Assembly (NCBI GenBank): GCA_019113165.1
Contig: DXHV01000062.1
Span: 1 to 64,000, forward strand
Direction: 5' to 3'
Source of the DNA: Candidatus Desulfovibrio intestinipullorum
GTDB taxonomy: Bacteria; Desulfobacterota; Desulfovibrionia; Desulfovibrionales; Desulfovibrionaceae
DNA: 64,000 nucleotides
How positions within the stretch are numbered: position 1 is the first letter of the stretch; every line of letters starts with the position of its first letter. The notes under the pieces are model-generated. The model was not told the DNA's origin and ran no database searches. It was given only the letters and a program-made list of their open reading frames with translations. Below are positions 8,580 through 17,127 of this stretch, piece by piece. A program made the position numbers and the translations under genes.

Positions 8580-9530
8580 ATGTACTCCGCACGAGACCTC
8601 TTGAGCAAGGAAGAGCTCGAATTTCTGCTCACGGCACTGCCGGATGAGGACTCTTCGAACGCCCGGCCGCCGCGGGGACAGGACGCTTCCAATAATCCTT
8701 CACAAGACATTTCCGGGGACACGGCAGACGCAAGCGATGCAGACGGGGCAGACGGGATTGGCCGTGCAAACGAGGCAGGGGGCCAGAATCGGGAGAATCA
8801 GCAGGAGCATCCCTGTTCATCGGACAATGCCCCCGATGATCTTGATGACGAGGTCCCGGATGCATCGGATGATCCAGATGACGATGCCGCTGATCCCGAC
8901 GAGCCCGATGCTCCCGCTGTCGCTGTGCAGACAGCCGGAGCAAACCGCGCCAGTGGGAACTGGGTTGCGGACGACGAGACGGCAGACAAAGACGAAACTG
9001 AGGACTGGGAGGAAGAACCGGCCGCAGCCAGCGATCCCCTGGAACAGAAGGCCCTTTTCTTCTCGAACCTCCTGGAACGGGAACTGACCCGGCGCACTGG
9101 CGGACTCATTGCCCTGGAAGTGGCTGACATCAGTGTCATGGCCCAGGAACGGCTTTTCAACATGCTGGAGGAACCGGCCTCTTACACCCTGCTCACCGGC
9201 CTGCCCCTGGCCAGGCGCCTGCTCTTCTACTGCGACACGGCGGTCACGGCCGGACTTGCCGATTTAAGCCTTGGTGCGGGGCATGCCCTGGCTCCGAGCA
9301 GGCGGCCTCTGAGCTTCCTCGATCTGGAGCTTGTACGCCGCTGTCTGGAGCTTGTGCCCCAGTGCCTGGCCCAGGCCTTTAATCTGCCCTGCTGCAAGAC
9401 CCTGCGCCATGGGCAGTACGCAGATGACATTTTTTTGACACGACAGGAGAGCCTCCTGCACGTGGTCACCCTGAGCATGGAGCTGGAAGGGGTGCGCGGC
9501 GCAGGCATCCTGGCCATCCCCGCACGCTGA
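8580..9530 (+). CDS. FliM-like protein with long acidic linker, no FliN/SpoA domain
   Basis: The 316-residue protein starts with a short helix, LLSKEELEFLLTAL, reminiscent of the FliM N-terminal motif. Residues about 22-140 form an Asp/Glu/Ala-rich disordered linker. From about 150 the sequence (LEQKALFFSNLLEREL..., VADISVMAQERLFNML..., FLDLELVRRCLELVPQCL) follows the pattern of the FliM middle domain. The C-terminal SpoA/FliN domain is absent and no other flagellar genes are present. It could be a divergent FliM/CheC-type switch component or a chemotaxis phosphatase-like protein; the match is by eye only. The ribosome site is weak. Confidence 0.5.
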   Translation: MYSARDLLSKEELEFLLTALPDEDSSNARPPRGQDASNNPSQDISGDTADASDADGADGIGRANEAGGQNRENQQEHPCSSDNAPDDLDDEVPDASDDPDDDAADPDEPDAPAVAVQTAGANRASGNWVADDETADKDETEDWEEEPAAASDPLEQKALFFSNLLERELTRRTGGLIALEVADISVMAQERLFNMLEEPASYTLLTGLPLARRLLFYCDTAVTAGLADLSLGAGHALAPSRRPLSFLDLELVRRCLELVPQCLAQAFNLPCCKTLRHGQYADDIFLTRQESLLHVVTLSMELEGVRGAGILAIPAR

Positions 9531-9559
9531 AAAAAAAACGAACTCCACACCCGGCCCTC

Positions 9560-10345
9560 TCAGGACCTGTGTTCCCCATAGTCCACGGACACCATGGTGA
9601 GTCCCCTGGCCGGTGCCGTGGCCGTGGGCACAAGACGCCGCTCTCCCTGTGCCAGCAACCTGGGGATGACCGCAGCTTCCAGCCTGCCCCGGCCTATGGC
9701 CGCAAGCAGGCCTGCCAGATTGCGCACCATCTGCTTGAGAAAGCCCGAGCCCGTGACCTGCAGGGTGAGCAGTGGCTGGCAGCCCTGCCAGACCACGTCC
9801 TCGGCAAGGGTCAGCGCATAGAGCTCGCGCACCGTGCTCTCGCCTGGCCTGGAGCCTGCATTGGCCAGGCAGGCAAAGTCGTGCCGGCCCTGCAAGAAGG
9901 GCAGGGCCGCCCGCATGCGTTCGACATCGAGCGGACCGCTGCACCAGACATAGGGCACAAGACGCGGAGGCACAAAGCCCTTGTCCTGCCAGAACTGATA
10001 CCTGTAGGTCTTGGCATGGGCACTGAAGCGGGCATGAAAGTCCGGATCCGCAGGGCAGGCGGCAAAGACCCTGATGTCATCCGGCAGCAGGGCATTGAGG
10101 GAGTGGCGCAGATCCTTGAGACGGGCCAGGCGATCGTCGGGCATGTCGCAGTGCGCCACCTGCCCCTCGGCATGGACGCCGGCGTCCGTCCGGCCCGAGC
10201 CGTGGACGCGCACGGGCTGTCCGGCAAGAAGGCCCAGTGCATGCTCCAGCTGTCCCTGTATGGTCTGCAGGGCCGCACTGCCGGCCTGCAGCTGCCAGCC
10301 CTGGTAGCGTGTGCCCACATAGGCCACGGTCAAGCGCAGACGCAT
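9560..10345 (-). CDS. truA: tRNA pseudouridine(38-40) synthase TruA
   Basis: The 261-residue protein has the TruA N-terminal signature YVGTRYQGWQLQ and the catalytic motif GRTDAGVHAEGQVAH, with the active-site Asp near residue 53, plus the C-terminal GSGFLKQMVRNLAG. TruA isomerises U38-40 in the anticodon arm of many tRNAs. The length is usual for the family. It starts 11 bases after the thiD stop on the same strand, so the two are probably cotranscribed. Confidence 0.95.
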   Translation of the reverse strand: MRLRLTVAYVGTRYQGWQLQAGSAALQTIQGQLEHALGLLAGQPVRVHGSGRTDAGVHAEGQVAHCDMPDDRLARLKDLRHSLNALLPDDIRVFAACPADPDFHARFSAHAKTYRYQFWQDKGFVPPRLVPYVWCSGPLDVERMRAALPFLQGRHDFACLANAGSRPGESTVRELYALTLAEDVVWQGCQPLLTLQVTGSGFLKQMVRNLAGLLAAIGRGRLEAAVIPRLLAQGERRLVPTATAPARGLTMVSVDYGEHRS

Positions 10346-10356
10346 GTGTGCTCCCT

Positions 10357-11163
10357 TCAGGCAAGGAGGCCTGCCGCGTGATTGACAGGACCGCAGCCCC
10401 TGCCAGGGGCGTAGCTTTCTTGCAGGGCCCTGTTCAGAAAGATCTGGGCATGGCGCACGGCCTCAATCACGTCCTCGCCCTTGCCAAGGCCAGAGGCAAT
10501 GGCTGCGGACAGGGTGCAGCCCGTACCGTGATTGTTGGTGGTATGGACCTTCGCCTGAGGCAGATAAACAGGGTCTTCCCCCTTCCTGAAGAGGACGTCG
10601 GTGACGGTTTCGGCCGAGCTTTCCACATGGCCCCCCTTGATGAGCACGCATGTTGCGCTGCCGCACAGGGCCAGGACCCTGCTGCCCGCTTCCAGCAGCG
10701 CGTCCTCGCTGCGGATGGCAAGGCCGCTCAGCATCTCGGCTTCGGGGATGTTGGGTGTCAGGACATCGGCCAGGGGAAGCATGCGCTCCACCAGGGGCGT
10801 GATGGCTTCCTCAGAGAGCAGGCGGCTGCCGCTCTGGCTGACGGAAACGGGATCCACGACCAGGGGGAAGGTCTTGCCCTGCAGGGCATCTGCCACGGCA
10901 TTGATGATTTCGGCATTGAAGAGCATGCCGCACTTGGCGGCATGGACCTCGAAGCCCGCAAAGATGGTCTCCAGCTGCAGGGTCATGAAGGCGCCGGACG
11001 AGGCAAGGATGCCCTGCACGCCCAGACCGTTCTGAGCGGTCAGGGCCGTGATGGCGCTCATGCCATAGCAGCCCATGGCCATGATGGTTTTGAGATCGGC
11101 CTGAATGCCTGCACCGCCTCCGGAATCGGAACCGGCAATGGTCAGAATATTGGGAACATGCAT
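10357..11163 (-). CDS. thiD: Bifunctional hydroxymethylpyrimidine kinase / phosphomethylpyrimidine kinase ThiD
   Basis: The 268 residues begin MHVPNILTIAGSDSGGGAGIQ, the ribokinase-fold ThiD signature. They contain KCGMLFNAEI, VVDPVSVSQSG and the C-terminal anion-hole motif NNHGTGCTLSAAIASGL. ThiD phosphorylates HMP and HMP-P for thiamin synthesis. GGGAGG lies upstream of the ATG at 11163. I looked for a TPP riboswitch in the 466 bases upstream and did not find its conserved elements. It is the first gene of a thiD-truA unit. Confidence 0.95.
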   Translation of the reverse strand: MHVPNILTIAGSDSGGGAGIQADLKTIMAMGCYGMSAITALTAQNGLGVQGILASSGAFMTLQLETIFAGFEVHAAKCGMLFNAEIINAVADALQGKTFPLVVDPVSVSQSGSRLLSEEAITPLVERMLPLADVLTPNIPEAEMLSGLAIRSEDALLEAGSRVLALCGSATCVLIKGGHVESSAETVTDVLFRKGEDPVYLPQAKVHTTNNHGTGCTLSAAIASGLGKGEDVIEAVRHAQIFLNRALQESYAPGRGCGPVNHAAGLLA

Positions 11164-11629
11164 ACTCTACCTCCCGGGGAAACAAGGTCAGTTCTTTCTT
11201 TAGGCAGGAGACGGGAAATAGGCAAGCACGAAGAGGGCATGGGCATGACCCAGGCTTCGGGGCCGCAAGACCGGGCAAGAATGAGGCCCTGCGTCGGGGA
11301 AGGTCTGGCACACAAGGCCCCCTTCCCCGAAAACGAAACCCCAAAAGGCGCAGAAGGCCTTTTTTCATGCCCTGAAAAGAGAATCAATTCAAAAGAACTG
11401 TTATCCTGCGCGATTGTAACGGCTTTCCGTGCGGGGAACCCCCATTTTTTTCCTTTTCCCCACGGCCTCAAGGTGTGCTATTCTCCTTTGCAACCATGGA
11501 GCGGGGACGCAGGCTCGCAATCTTTGGGCATTTCCCTGTACGGACTAGTGACAAACGGTCACAGCATTGCAGGGCAGGGCAAGCGGGGCTATACTTGGCA
11601 GGCAATCCCAGGATTTTCAGGAGGCGACA
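11164..11629. other. Intergenic region between divergent thiD and methyltransferase genes
   Basis: No gene is visible. It holds two hairpins: a 9-bp stem CGGGGAAGG/CCTTCCCCG (11295-11339) without a T-run, and the T-rich hairpin at 11343-11365. From about 11390 to 11560 it becomes AT-richer and should carry the promoter for the methyltransferase gene. Confidence 0.5.
11343..11365 (+). terminator. Small terminator-like hairpin
   Basis: AAAAGGC (11343-11349) pairs with GCCTTTT (11357-11363), followed by two more T residues on the plus strand. No plus-strand gene lies upstream, so it may block antisense or readthrough transcription between the divergent genes. Confidence 0.4.
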
Positions 11630-12535
11630 GTGCGGCGTTTTTATCAGGAAAGCTGGCAGGGTATTCCTTTCACTACCTTTGCGCACACCCGTTTTTTTCA
11701 TCTTGCAGACGCCAAATTCTACTCTGTTTTCTACGAGGAACTGTTCCGCAGATATCTGACATGGGATGATCTTCCCCAGACCTGGCGCGAGAACAAGGCC
11801 AAGGATGCGCACTGGCTGGCCTTGCGCCTGAAGAAGATGCAGCAGGATTGTTCCCGCGAGCGTCCCCTGCGCGTGCTCTCCATAGGCAGCGGGGTCGGCT
11901 TCATGGAACGCATGCTGCTCAAGGAAATGGGCAGCGCCATAGAGCTCTATGTCAACGAGCCAAGCACGGTCTGCATGAAGTGGCTGCGCCGCCTCATTCC
12001 CGCAGACAGGATTTTCATCGGTCAGCCGCCAGACTGCCTGTCCCCGGACATCTTCTACGACATGATCTACCTGTCGGCCGTGGACTACGGCATTCCCCAG
12101 CCGCAGCTTGTGTACACCCTGGATCACCTGCGCTACCAACTCCTACCCAATGGCGAGCTGGTCTGCCTGTCGGCCTCCCTGCTGCAGGAAGAAACCCTGG
12201 CCGCCCGCTTTGTCAATTTCTCCAAGAACTGCATCCGCGGCATCCTGCACTACCTGGGCATCCGCAATCAGCAGTTCTGGGGCTGGCGCAGGACGCAGAC
12301 CGAATACAGGAACCTCTTTGCGAGCACAGGCTACAAGGACATTGAAGACGGCTGGCTGGACGACGGCTTTGGCACCTACTGGATCAGAGGCGCTGCCGAG
12401 GAAGTCCAGCAGGCGGACACAGCCCAAAGCGAAGCCTGCGCCGAAGCGGCCAGTCCGGCCGGTGCGCCCGAACAGGCTGAACCGTCTGGCCAGTCCGAAC
12501 AGGCAGGTCAGGCCGGACAGTCTGACCAGGCCTGA
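11630..12535 (+). CDS. Class I SAM-dependent methyltransferase-like protein
   Basis: The GTG at 11630 is chosen because AGGAGG lies 6 bases upstream; the ATG at 11567 lacks a ribosome site. The 301-residue product has the SAM motif VLSIGSGVGFMERML near residue 80, an acidic second strand (LYVNEPS), and a DMIYLSAVDYGI segment. This is typical of a Rossmann methyltransferase. The last 50 residues are a Glu/Gln/Ala/Ser-rich repeat-like tail (EQAEPSGQSEQAGQAGQS). The substrate is unknown. It is followed at 111 bases by the CoA-binding gene on the same strand. Confidence 0.72.
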   Translation: MRRFYQESWQGIPFTTFAHTRFFHLADAKFYSVFYEELFRRYLTWDDLPQTWRENKAKDAHWLALRLKKMQQDCSRERPLRVLSIGSGVGFMERMLLKEMGSAIELYVNEPSTVCMKWLRRLIPADRIFIGQPPDCLSPDIFYDMIYLSAVDYGIPQPQLVYTLDHLRYQLLPNGELVCLSASLLQEETLAARFVNFSKNCIRGILHYLGIRNQQFWGWRRTQTEYRNLFASTGYKDIEDGWLDDGFGTYWIRGAAEEVQQADTAQSEACAEAASPAGAPEQAEPSGQSEQAGQAGQSDQA

Positions 12536-12645
12536 TTGCCGCACGACCAGGGCCGAACAGCCTCCTTTCCAAGGAAAAGCTGCCCCTGCCTTCGGGCTGA
12601 AACCCCATCACGAGAACGTCTCACGAAAACGGTTCAGGAGAACGC

Positions 12646-13077
12646 ATGCTTTTGCCCACTGACGCGACCTTGCGGACACTGTTTGCCACAGCCCGCACCA
12701 TAGCCATCATCGGCGCCAAGGATGTCCCCGGCCAGCCCGTGGACCGCGTAGGCCGCTATCTCATGGAAGCGGGCTACACCGTGATCCCCGTGCACCCCAA
12801 GCGCAAGACCGTCTGGGGACTTCCGGCCGTGCCAAGAATTGACCTTGTGGAGCAGGCGGACATCGTCAATGTCTTCAGGGCGCCGCAGTACTGCCCGGAT
12901 CATGCACGGGAAGTGCTGAACATGGCCAAAAGGCCGCAGTGCTTCTGGATGCAGGAAGGCATCACCTCCCCGGAGGCCCGCAAACTTCTTGAGGACGCAG
13001 GCATGCTCGTGCTGGAAGACCGCTGCATCTATGTGGAGCACGCCCGCCTCACGAAAAACGGCCTGCAGCAGGCCTGA
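12646..13077 (+). CDS. CoA-binding domain protein (YccU-like)
   Basis: The 143-residue protein is a single Rossmann-type CoA-binding domain with TIAIIGAKDVPGQPVDRV, GYTVIPVHPK and CFWMQEGITSPEARKL. These match the YccU/succinyl-CoA-synthetase alpha N-domain pattern. AGGAGAACGC precedes the ATG. Such stand-alone domains are widespread and their function is unclear, possibly CoA-dependent regulation. Confidence 0.85.
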   Translation: MLLPTDATLRTLFATARTIAIIGAKDVPGQPVDRVGRYLMEAGYTVIPVHPKRKTVWGLPAVPRIDLVEQADIVNVFRAPQYCPDHAREVLNMAKRPQCFWMQEGITSPEARKLLEDAGMLVLEDRCIYVEHARLTKNGLQQA

Positions 13078-13199
13078 TATACTGTCCTCAGGCCCCCTTT
13101 CGCGAAGTTTGGGTCTGTCTGCGCACATCCTGCACGAATCTGCGCATGCTGCCTCCTTCGCCTGTTTTTTGCGTGATCATGCTTCAGAAAGAGAGTTTC

Positions 13200-13700
13200 A
13201 TGGAAGAGAAGGAAACCCAACAGTCCGAACCGGAAATTGCCGCCCCTGTGGACGATTCTCCGGTCTTTACCTGTCAGATGTGCGGCCAGTGCTGTCGCGG
13301 TGCCGGGGGCATTGTGGTCAGTCCCAAGGATCTTGTGCGCATTACCCGTGCCCTGCACCTTACGGACGAGGAATTCATTGCCCGCTATGGCGAGTGGCGC
13401 GGCGGCAAGCTGCAAATACGCACCGGAGAAGACAATGCCTGCATCTTCTTTCGCGAGGGCAGCGGCTGCATGGTGCATGAGGGCAAGCCTGACGTCTGCC
13501 GTGCCTGGCCCTTCTTCCGCGGCAACATTGTCGACGAGGACAGCTTTCTCATGGCCAGGGAGTACTGTCCCGGCATAGACAAAAACTGCGATCACGCAAC
13601 CTTTGCCCGCGAAGGCCGGGCCTATCTGGAAAAGCACGACCTCCTTGCCCATGACAGGGACAGGGAAGGCCGGGCCGTGAATCTGGACGAAACCCGCTAG
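13200..13700 (+). CDS. YkgJ-family cysteine-cluster (putative Fe-S/zinc) protein
   Basis: The protein has CQMCGQCCRGAGG near residue 22 and CMVHEGKPDVCRAWPFF near 91. This is the Cys-rich pattern of the YkgJ (UPF0153) family, thought to bind zinc or an Fe-S cluster. I chose the ATG at 13200 (166 residues); ATGs at 13179 and 13146 would add 7 or 18 residues with no similarity. It lies 35 bases before the DUF169 gene, so the two are likely cotranscribed. Confidence 0.83.
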   Translation: MEEKETQQSEPEIAAPVDDSPVFTCQMCGQCCRGAGGIVVSPKDLVRITRALHLTDEEFIARYGEWRGGKLQIRTGEDNACIFFREGSGCMVHEGKPDVCRAWPFFRGNIVDEDSFLMAREYCPGIDKNCDHATFAREGRAYLEKHDLLAHDRDREGRAVNLDETR

Positions 13701-13735
13701 AGTTTCGTGCGACTGTTTCGGGAGGAATGTGCCCC

Positions 13736-14554
13736 ATGTCCCATTGTCCGTACACTGCACAGGAACTGACGCCTGCCTTCATGGAACAGGTCCTGATGAA
13801 GGAACTGCGTCTCTACCACCATCCCGTGGGCGTGACCTTTCTCTTTTCCGAGGACGAGGTCGCGCAGTACAGGGCGCAGCACTCCTGTCTTGTTCCTGTG
13901 AAGCCTCTGACCTTCTGCCAGTGGGAAATTGCCGCCCGCATGCAGGGCAAGACCGTGCTCGGCACCGTGGACAAGCTCTTCTGCACCAATGCCCAGGTGA
14001 GCTTCGGCTGGCGGGACATAGACGACAACGAAGTCCGCAGCCAGCTCAAGTACTGCCGCAGCGAAGAACAGGCCAGACGTTTTCTTGAAGCCAAGCCCCG
14101 CATGCCCCTGGGCGCCCTCAGGGCCGTGGGTGTGGCGCCCCTCGGCGCCTGCGCCAGTCTTCCCCATGTGGTGCACATGCTCTGCGACTCCCTGCAGGCC
14201 TACCATTTGTCCGTGGACTACATGGCCGCCACGGACACCCATCCCCTGCCAACACAGATCCTCATGAGTTCCTCGTCCTGTGGCGGCAGTGTCTGCTGCT
14301 ATCAGACGGCACAGTTCAACTACACAACGCCCTGTTCCGGCTCCTACAATGCCGGCAAGATGGAGCGCGGCGAGAGCAATGTCTTCATTCCCGGCGTACA
14401 CATCCAGGCCGTGGTCACCCGCCTGCTCGAACGCATCAATCGCTGTGGCGGCAGCTCCATCACCCGGCCAGGCGACTTCTTTCCCGGAGCCGACATCTGC
14501 AAGAACTGCCCGCTCATCCACTTCAAAAAGGAGAGCCCGCAGGATCCGTCCTGA
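13736..14554 (+). CDS. DUF169 family protein
   Basis: The 272-residue protein has many cysteines and the layout of DUF169 (ArCR-like) proteins: HPVGVTFLFSEDEV near the N-terminus, LPHVVHMLCDSLQAY in the middle, then CGGSVCCYQTAQ and a C-terminal CKNC. GGAGGAA is 9 bases from the ATG at 13736 and only 1 base from the ATG at 13727, so the second is preferred. The function is unknown; the cysteines suggest metal or redox chemistry. The gene ends at the strong terminator at 14612. Confidence 0.8.
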   Translation: MSHCPYTAQELTPAFMEQVLMKELRLYHHPVGVTFLFSEDEVAQYRAQHSCLVPVKPLTFCQWEIAARMQGKTVLGTVDKLFCTNAQVSFGWRDIDDNEVRSQLKYCRSEEQARRFLEAKPRMPLGALRAVGVAPLGACASLPHVVHMLCDSLQAYHLSVDYMAATDTHPLPTQILMSSSSCGGSVCCYQTAQFNYTTPCSGSYNAGKMERGESNVFIPGVHIQAVVTRLLERINRCGGSSITRPGDFFPGADICKNCPLIHFKKESPQDPS

Positions 14555-14611
14555 GAGACGGTGCGCTCACAGGCACAATAGACAAAGTACGGCCGCATGA
14601 GGCCGCAAAGA

Positions 14612-14698
14612 AAAAAAGGGGTGCAGCATCAGGACCCGCAAGCCCCGGCAAACAATCCGGGACAAGGGGCCCTTGTGCTGCACCCTTTTCTGTTTTTT
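14612..14698. terminator. Bidirectional terminator between convergent genes
   Basis: AAGGGGTGCAGCA (14616-14628) pairs with TGCTGCACCCTTT (14675-14688), with A-runs before and TTTTCTGTTTTTT after. It lies between the DUF169 gene (plus) and the DUF3829 gene (minus) and can serve both. Confidence 0.85.
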
Positions 14699-14715
14699 GT
14701 TCCTGGACTCCCCGG

Positions 14716-15894
14716 CTACCGGCGAGCCAGGGCATCCACAAAGGCATTGTACCTGCCCTTGCAGGCATTCCATTCCTCATTGAGGGACTGGCGCACGCCC
14801 TCGTGGAAGGATTCCAGCTGTCCGCGCCTGAAGATGGCCAGCATGGCCCTGGCTCCTTTCAGAAACTGGCGGTAGTACATCTCGGGTTCCCCGGGCATGG
14901 GGAAGGGCAGATGCTCGGCCAGGTCAATGTCTTCGGAAAGCTCCCGTATGGGCTCTTCCAGGGAAGCCGGATCCGGCTCGGCCACGGCCAGCCTGTCTGC
15001 CTGCCTGCGGATGAGGGAGACCATCTTCATGACCAGGCGCACGTGGTCGCGCAGGGGATGGTCGCGCAGCATGGTGTCCTGGGCCCTGGCCGCCTCGTTG
15101 TCCACCCTGCTCTGAAAGCGCTCCAGGGCTTCCGCATAGGCCCGGTAGGCCTTTTCTATGGACGTGCAGAGCCTGCGCCCGAGCACACCGTCGTCCACGA
15201 TGCTCGTGTCGGCCACATAGTCCCGCAGCTTCTCGTAGTCCTTGCGCATGCTCTCGCGCTGACGGTCCATCTGCTGCAGGGCCTTCTCAAGCTCTGCCTC
15301 GATGTCCTTGTCCCCGGTTTCGGATCCAAAGACATTCTTGGGCGGATCAAGCTCCTTGCGGGCACACTGGGCGGAAGGAGGATCGATGCCAAAGGAGAGG
15401 GTGACATAGTTCTGCCGGTACTCGGCCACGCCCGTCATGATGAGAAAGGGATAGCCGCCGCACAGGCTGCCCAGGACCCTGCCGGACCTGTTGGCATAGT
15501 CCACTATGGCCTGCGCCCTGGCCAGCTCTTCGGGAGAGGCCGCAGGCAGGGGTTCACTGAGGGCATAGACACGCACCCTCTCGGCTGTTCCCGATGCCGC
15601 CTTCTGCCCGTCCGTGCCCTTTTCCCCGGACACGGCCTGCTTCAGGTCCCGGCCTTGTTGCGGGGCGGCCCTGGCCGCGTCCTTCACGCTCTCCTGCGCG
15701 GCTTCAGTCCCTGTCTCCTTCCCGGCCTTTTCGGAGGCCTGATCCCTGCAGGCCGCAAGGGGCAGGGCAAGGCCTGCCACCAGCAGGAGGACAGGGATGT
15801 TCTTCAGGACACGCAACACCGTCCGCGTCAAGGGGCGCAGTGCCGGGACAAGTCCCTTCCATGGAGCCTGCCACTGATTCAGGCTGCTACACAT
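14716..15894 (-). CDS. DUF3829-like lipoprotein
   Basis: A hydrophobic segment (IPVLLLVAGLALPLAAC) ends in a lipobox LAAC, so the mature protein should be lipid-anchored in the envelope. A Glu/Ala/Lys-rich linker follows, then a largely helical domain with KALQQMDRQRESMRKDYEKL and NEEWNACKGRYNAFVDAL, typical of DUF3829. The ATG at 15894 overlaps the HAD stop by 8 bases, which suggests translational coupling, but it gives an N-region of about 30 residues and a later start is possible. It is the last gene of the glycan-like operon. Confidence 0.72.
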   Translation of the reverse strand: MCSSLNQWQAPWKGLVPALRPLTRTVLRVLKNIPVLLLVAGLALPLAACRDQASEKAGKETGTEAAQESVKDAARAAPQQGRDLKQAVSGEKGTDGQKAASGTAERVRVYALSEPLPAASPEELARAQAIVDYANRSGRVLGSLCGGYPFLIMTGVAEYRQNYVTLSFGIDPPSAQCARKELDPPKNVFGSETGDKDIEAELEKALQQMDRQRESMRKDYEKLRDYVADTSIVDDGVLGRRLCTSIEKAYRAYAEALERFQSRVDNEAARAQDTMLRDHPLRDHVRLVMKMVSLIRRQADRLAVAEPDPASLEEPIRELSEDIDLAEHLPFPMPGEPEMYYRQFLKGARAMLAIFRRGQLESFHEGVRQSLNEEWNACKGRYNAFVDALARR

Positions 15895-16525
15895 GGGCAG
15901 CAATCCAGTCATCCAGACCTGCCAGAGTTTCTCCCCAGGGGAAGAGGCCATCGTTTTTCAGATCATGGCCGCAGCCATAGAACTGCGTGCCCACCTTTTC
16001 GGCCGCATCCCTGTCCGTACTGGCATCGCCCACCATAAGCACGTCGGCAGGATCCATCTGCATCTGGCGCACGATATTGGCAAGAACCTCGGCCTTGGCC
16101 GGCGGAGAGCCCAGAATGAGGTCAAAGTAGGGCGCAAGATTGCGCAGGGTCAGCACCTGCACAAGTTCCTCCGTGGGGGTGCCTGAGCAGACGCACATGG
16201 GCAGTGTGCCGTGCCAGTGCTTCAGGGTCCTTTCTATGCCCTCTATGAGCGGGCAGCGCTTGACCTCGTCCAGGGCGTATTCGGCAAAGCGCTCGCCCCA
16301 GGCACGGGATTCCTCTTCCGTGATCTCGCGGCCGAGCACTTCCTGAAAGAACCAGGCAAACTTGCGGTAGCGGCTCACCCCGCCGTGGGTTGCGTGGTAC
16401 ATGACAAAGCGATCCCTGGCCTCCGCGCCATAGGGCTCGGCCAGACGTGCAAAGGCACGGGTCTTGGTGGGCACGCTGTCCAGGATGACTCCATCGCAGT
16501 CAAAGACAAGACATTTCAACGACAT
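15887..16525 (-). CDS. HAD-family phosphatase (phosphoglycolate-phosphatase-like)
   Basis: The 212-residue HAD hydrolase has motif I VFDCDGVILDS with the nucleophile Asp9, motif II VCSGTP near residue 112 and motifs III/IV around PPAKAEVL and LMVGDASTDRDAA. It carries an alpha-helical type C1 cap (about 20-85). It starts 5 bases after the acyltransferase stop. Its place next to a KdsB-like gene suggests it removes the phosphate from a keto-deoxy sugar acid phosphate, as KdsC does in KDO synthesis; this is inference. Confidence 0.88.
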   Translation of the reverse strand: MSLKCLVFDCDGVILDSVPTKTRAFARLAEPYGAEARDRFVMYHATHGGVSRYRKFAWFFQEVLGREITEEESRAWGERFAEYALDEVKRCPLIEGIERTLKHWHGTLPMCVCSGTPTEELVQVLTLRNLAPYFDLILGSPPAKAEVLANIVRQMQMDPADVLMVGDASTDRDAAEKVGTQFYGCGHDLKNDGLFPWGETLAGLDDWIAAHV

Positions 16526-16530
16526 TGCTC

Positions 16531-17127
16531 TTACTCCGTCCGCGAGGCCCCGCGGATCCCTATGACCCGGGCGGGCACGCCGCCCACAATGGCATAGGGG
16601 GCCACATCATGGGTCACCACGGCTCCTGCGCCCACCACGGCACCGCGGCCAATGCGCACATCGGCCGTGATCACGCAGTTGGCGCCGATCCAGACGTCTT
16701 CTTCAATGTGGATCTCGCCAGGCACATGCCCCTGATCCATCATGGGGATGTCCGTCCTGTCGATGCAGTGGTTGGCCGCACGCAGCACGGTGCCCGTGCC
16801 TATGGCCGTGCGCGGACCAATGGTGATGACACCGTCGTCCGCGCCCACGTGCACGTTGGCAGACAGGGCCGCCCGCTCGCCCATGACAAGGCTGCCGTTC
16901 TGCGCCGTCAGGATGCAGTGCCTGCCTATGCGCACGCCGTCTGCCAGGTGCATGTTGCGCATGCCCAGAAGCTCCACGCCCGTGGCCAGGCGCACGCTGC
17001 CGCAGCGGCCCAGAAAGGGCTTCAGGCCCAGGCAGCGCAAGGCAATGCCCACGGGCGTCGGGATCCAGCCAAGGAGGGCAACCCACAGTTCCAGGCAGGC
17101 TGCCCTCAGACGCTCGAGACCGCTCAT
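16531..17127 (-). CDS. Left-handed beta-helix acyltransferase
   Basis: The 198 residues begin with an amphipathic, membrane-adhering helix. Hexapeptide repeats follow from [14 protein letters not shown] to [32 protein letters not shown], the signature of LbH O- or N-acetyltransferases. The catalytic His is probably in AANHCIDR. The ATG overlaps the stop of the cytidylyltransferase by 4 bases. In context it likely acetylates a sugar precursor or glycan residue. Confidence 0.88.
   Translation of the reverse strand: MSGLERLRAACLELWVALLGWIPTPVGIALRCLGLKPFLGRCGSVRLATGVELLGMRNMHLADGVRIGRHCILTAQNGSLVMGERAALSANVHVGADDGVITIGPRTAIGTGTVLRAANHCIDRTDIPMMDQGHVPGEIHIEEDVWIGANCVITADVRIGRGAVVGAGAVVTHDVAPYAIVGGVPARVIGIRGASRTE

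Noticed and set aside
11164..11629. TPP riboswitch upstream of thiD
   Set aside because: The conserved CUGAGA and ACCUGAUC-type elements were looked for on the minus strand and are not there.
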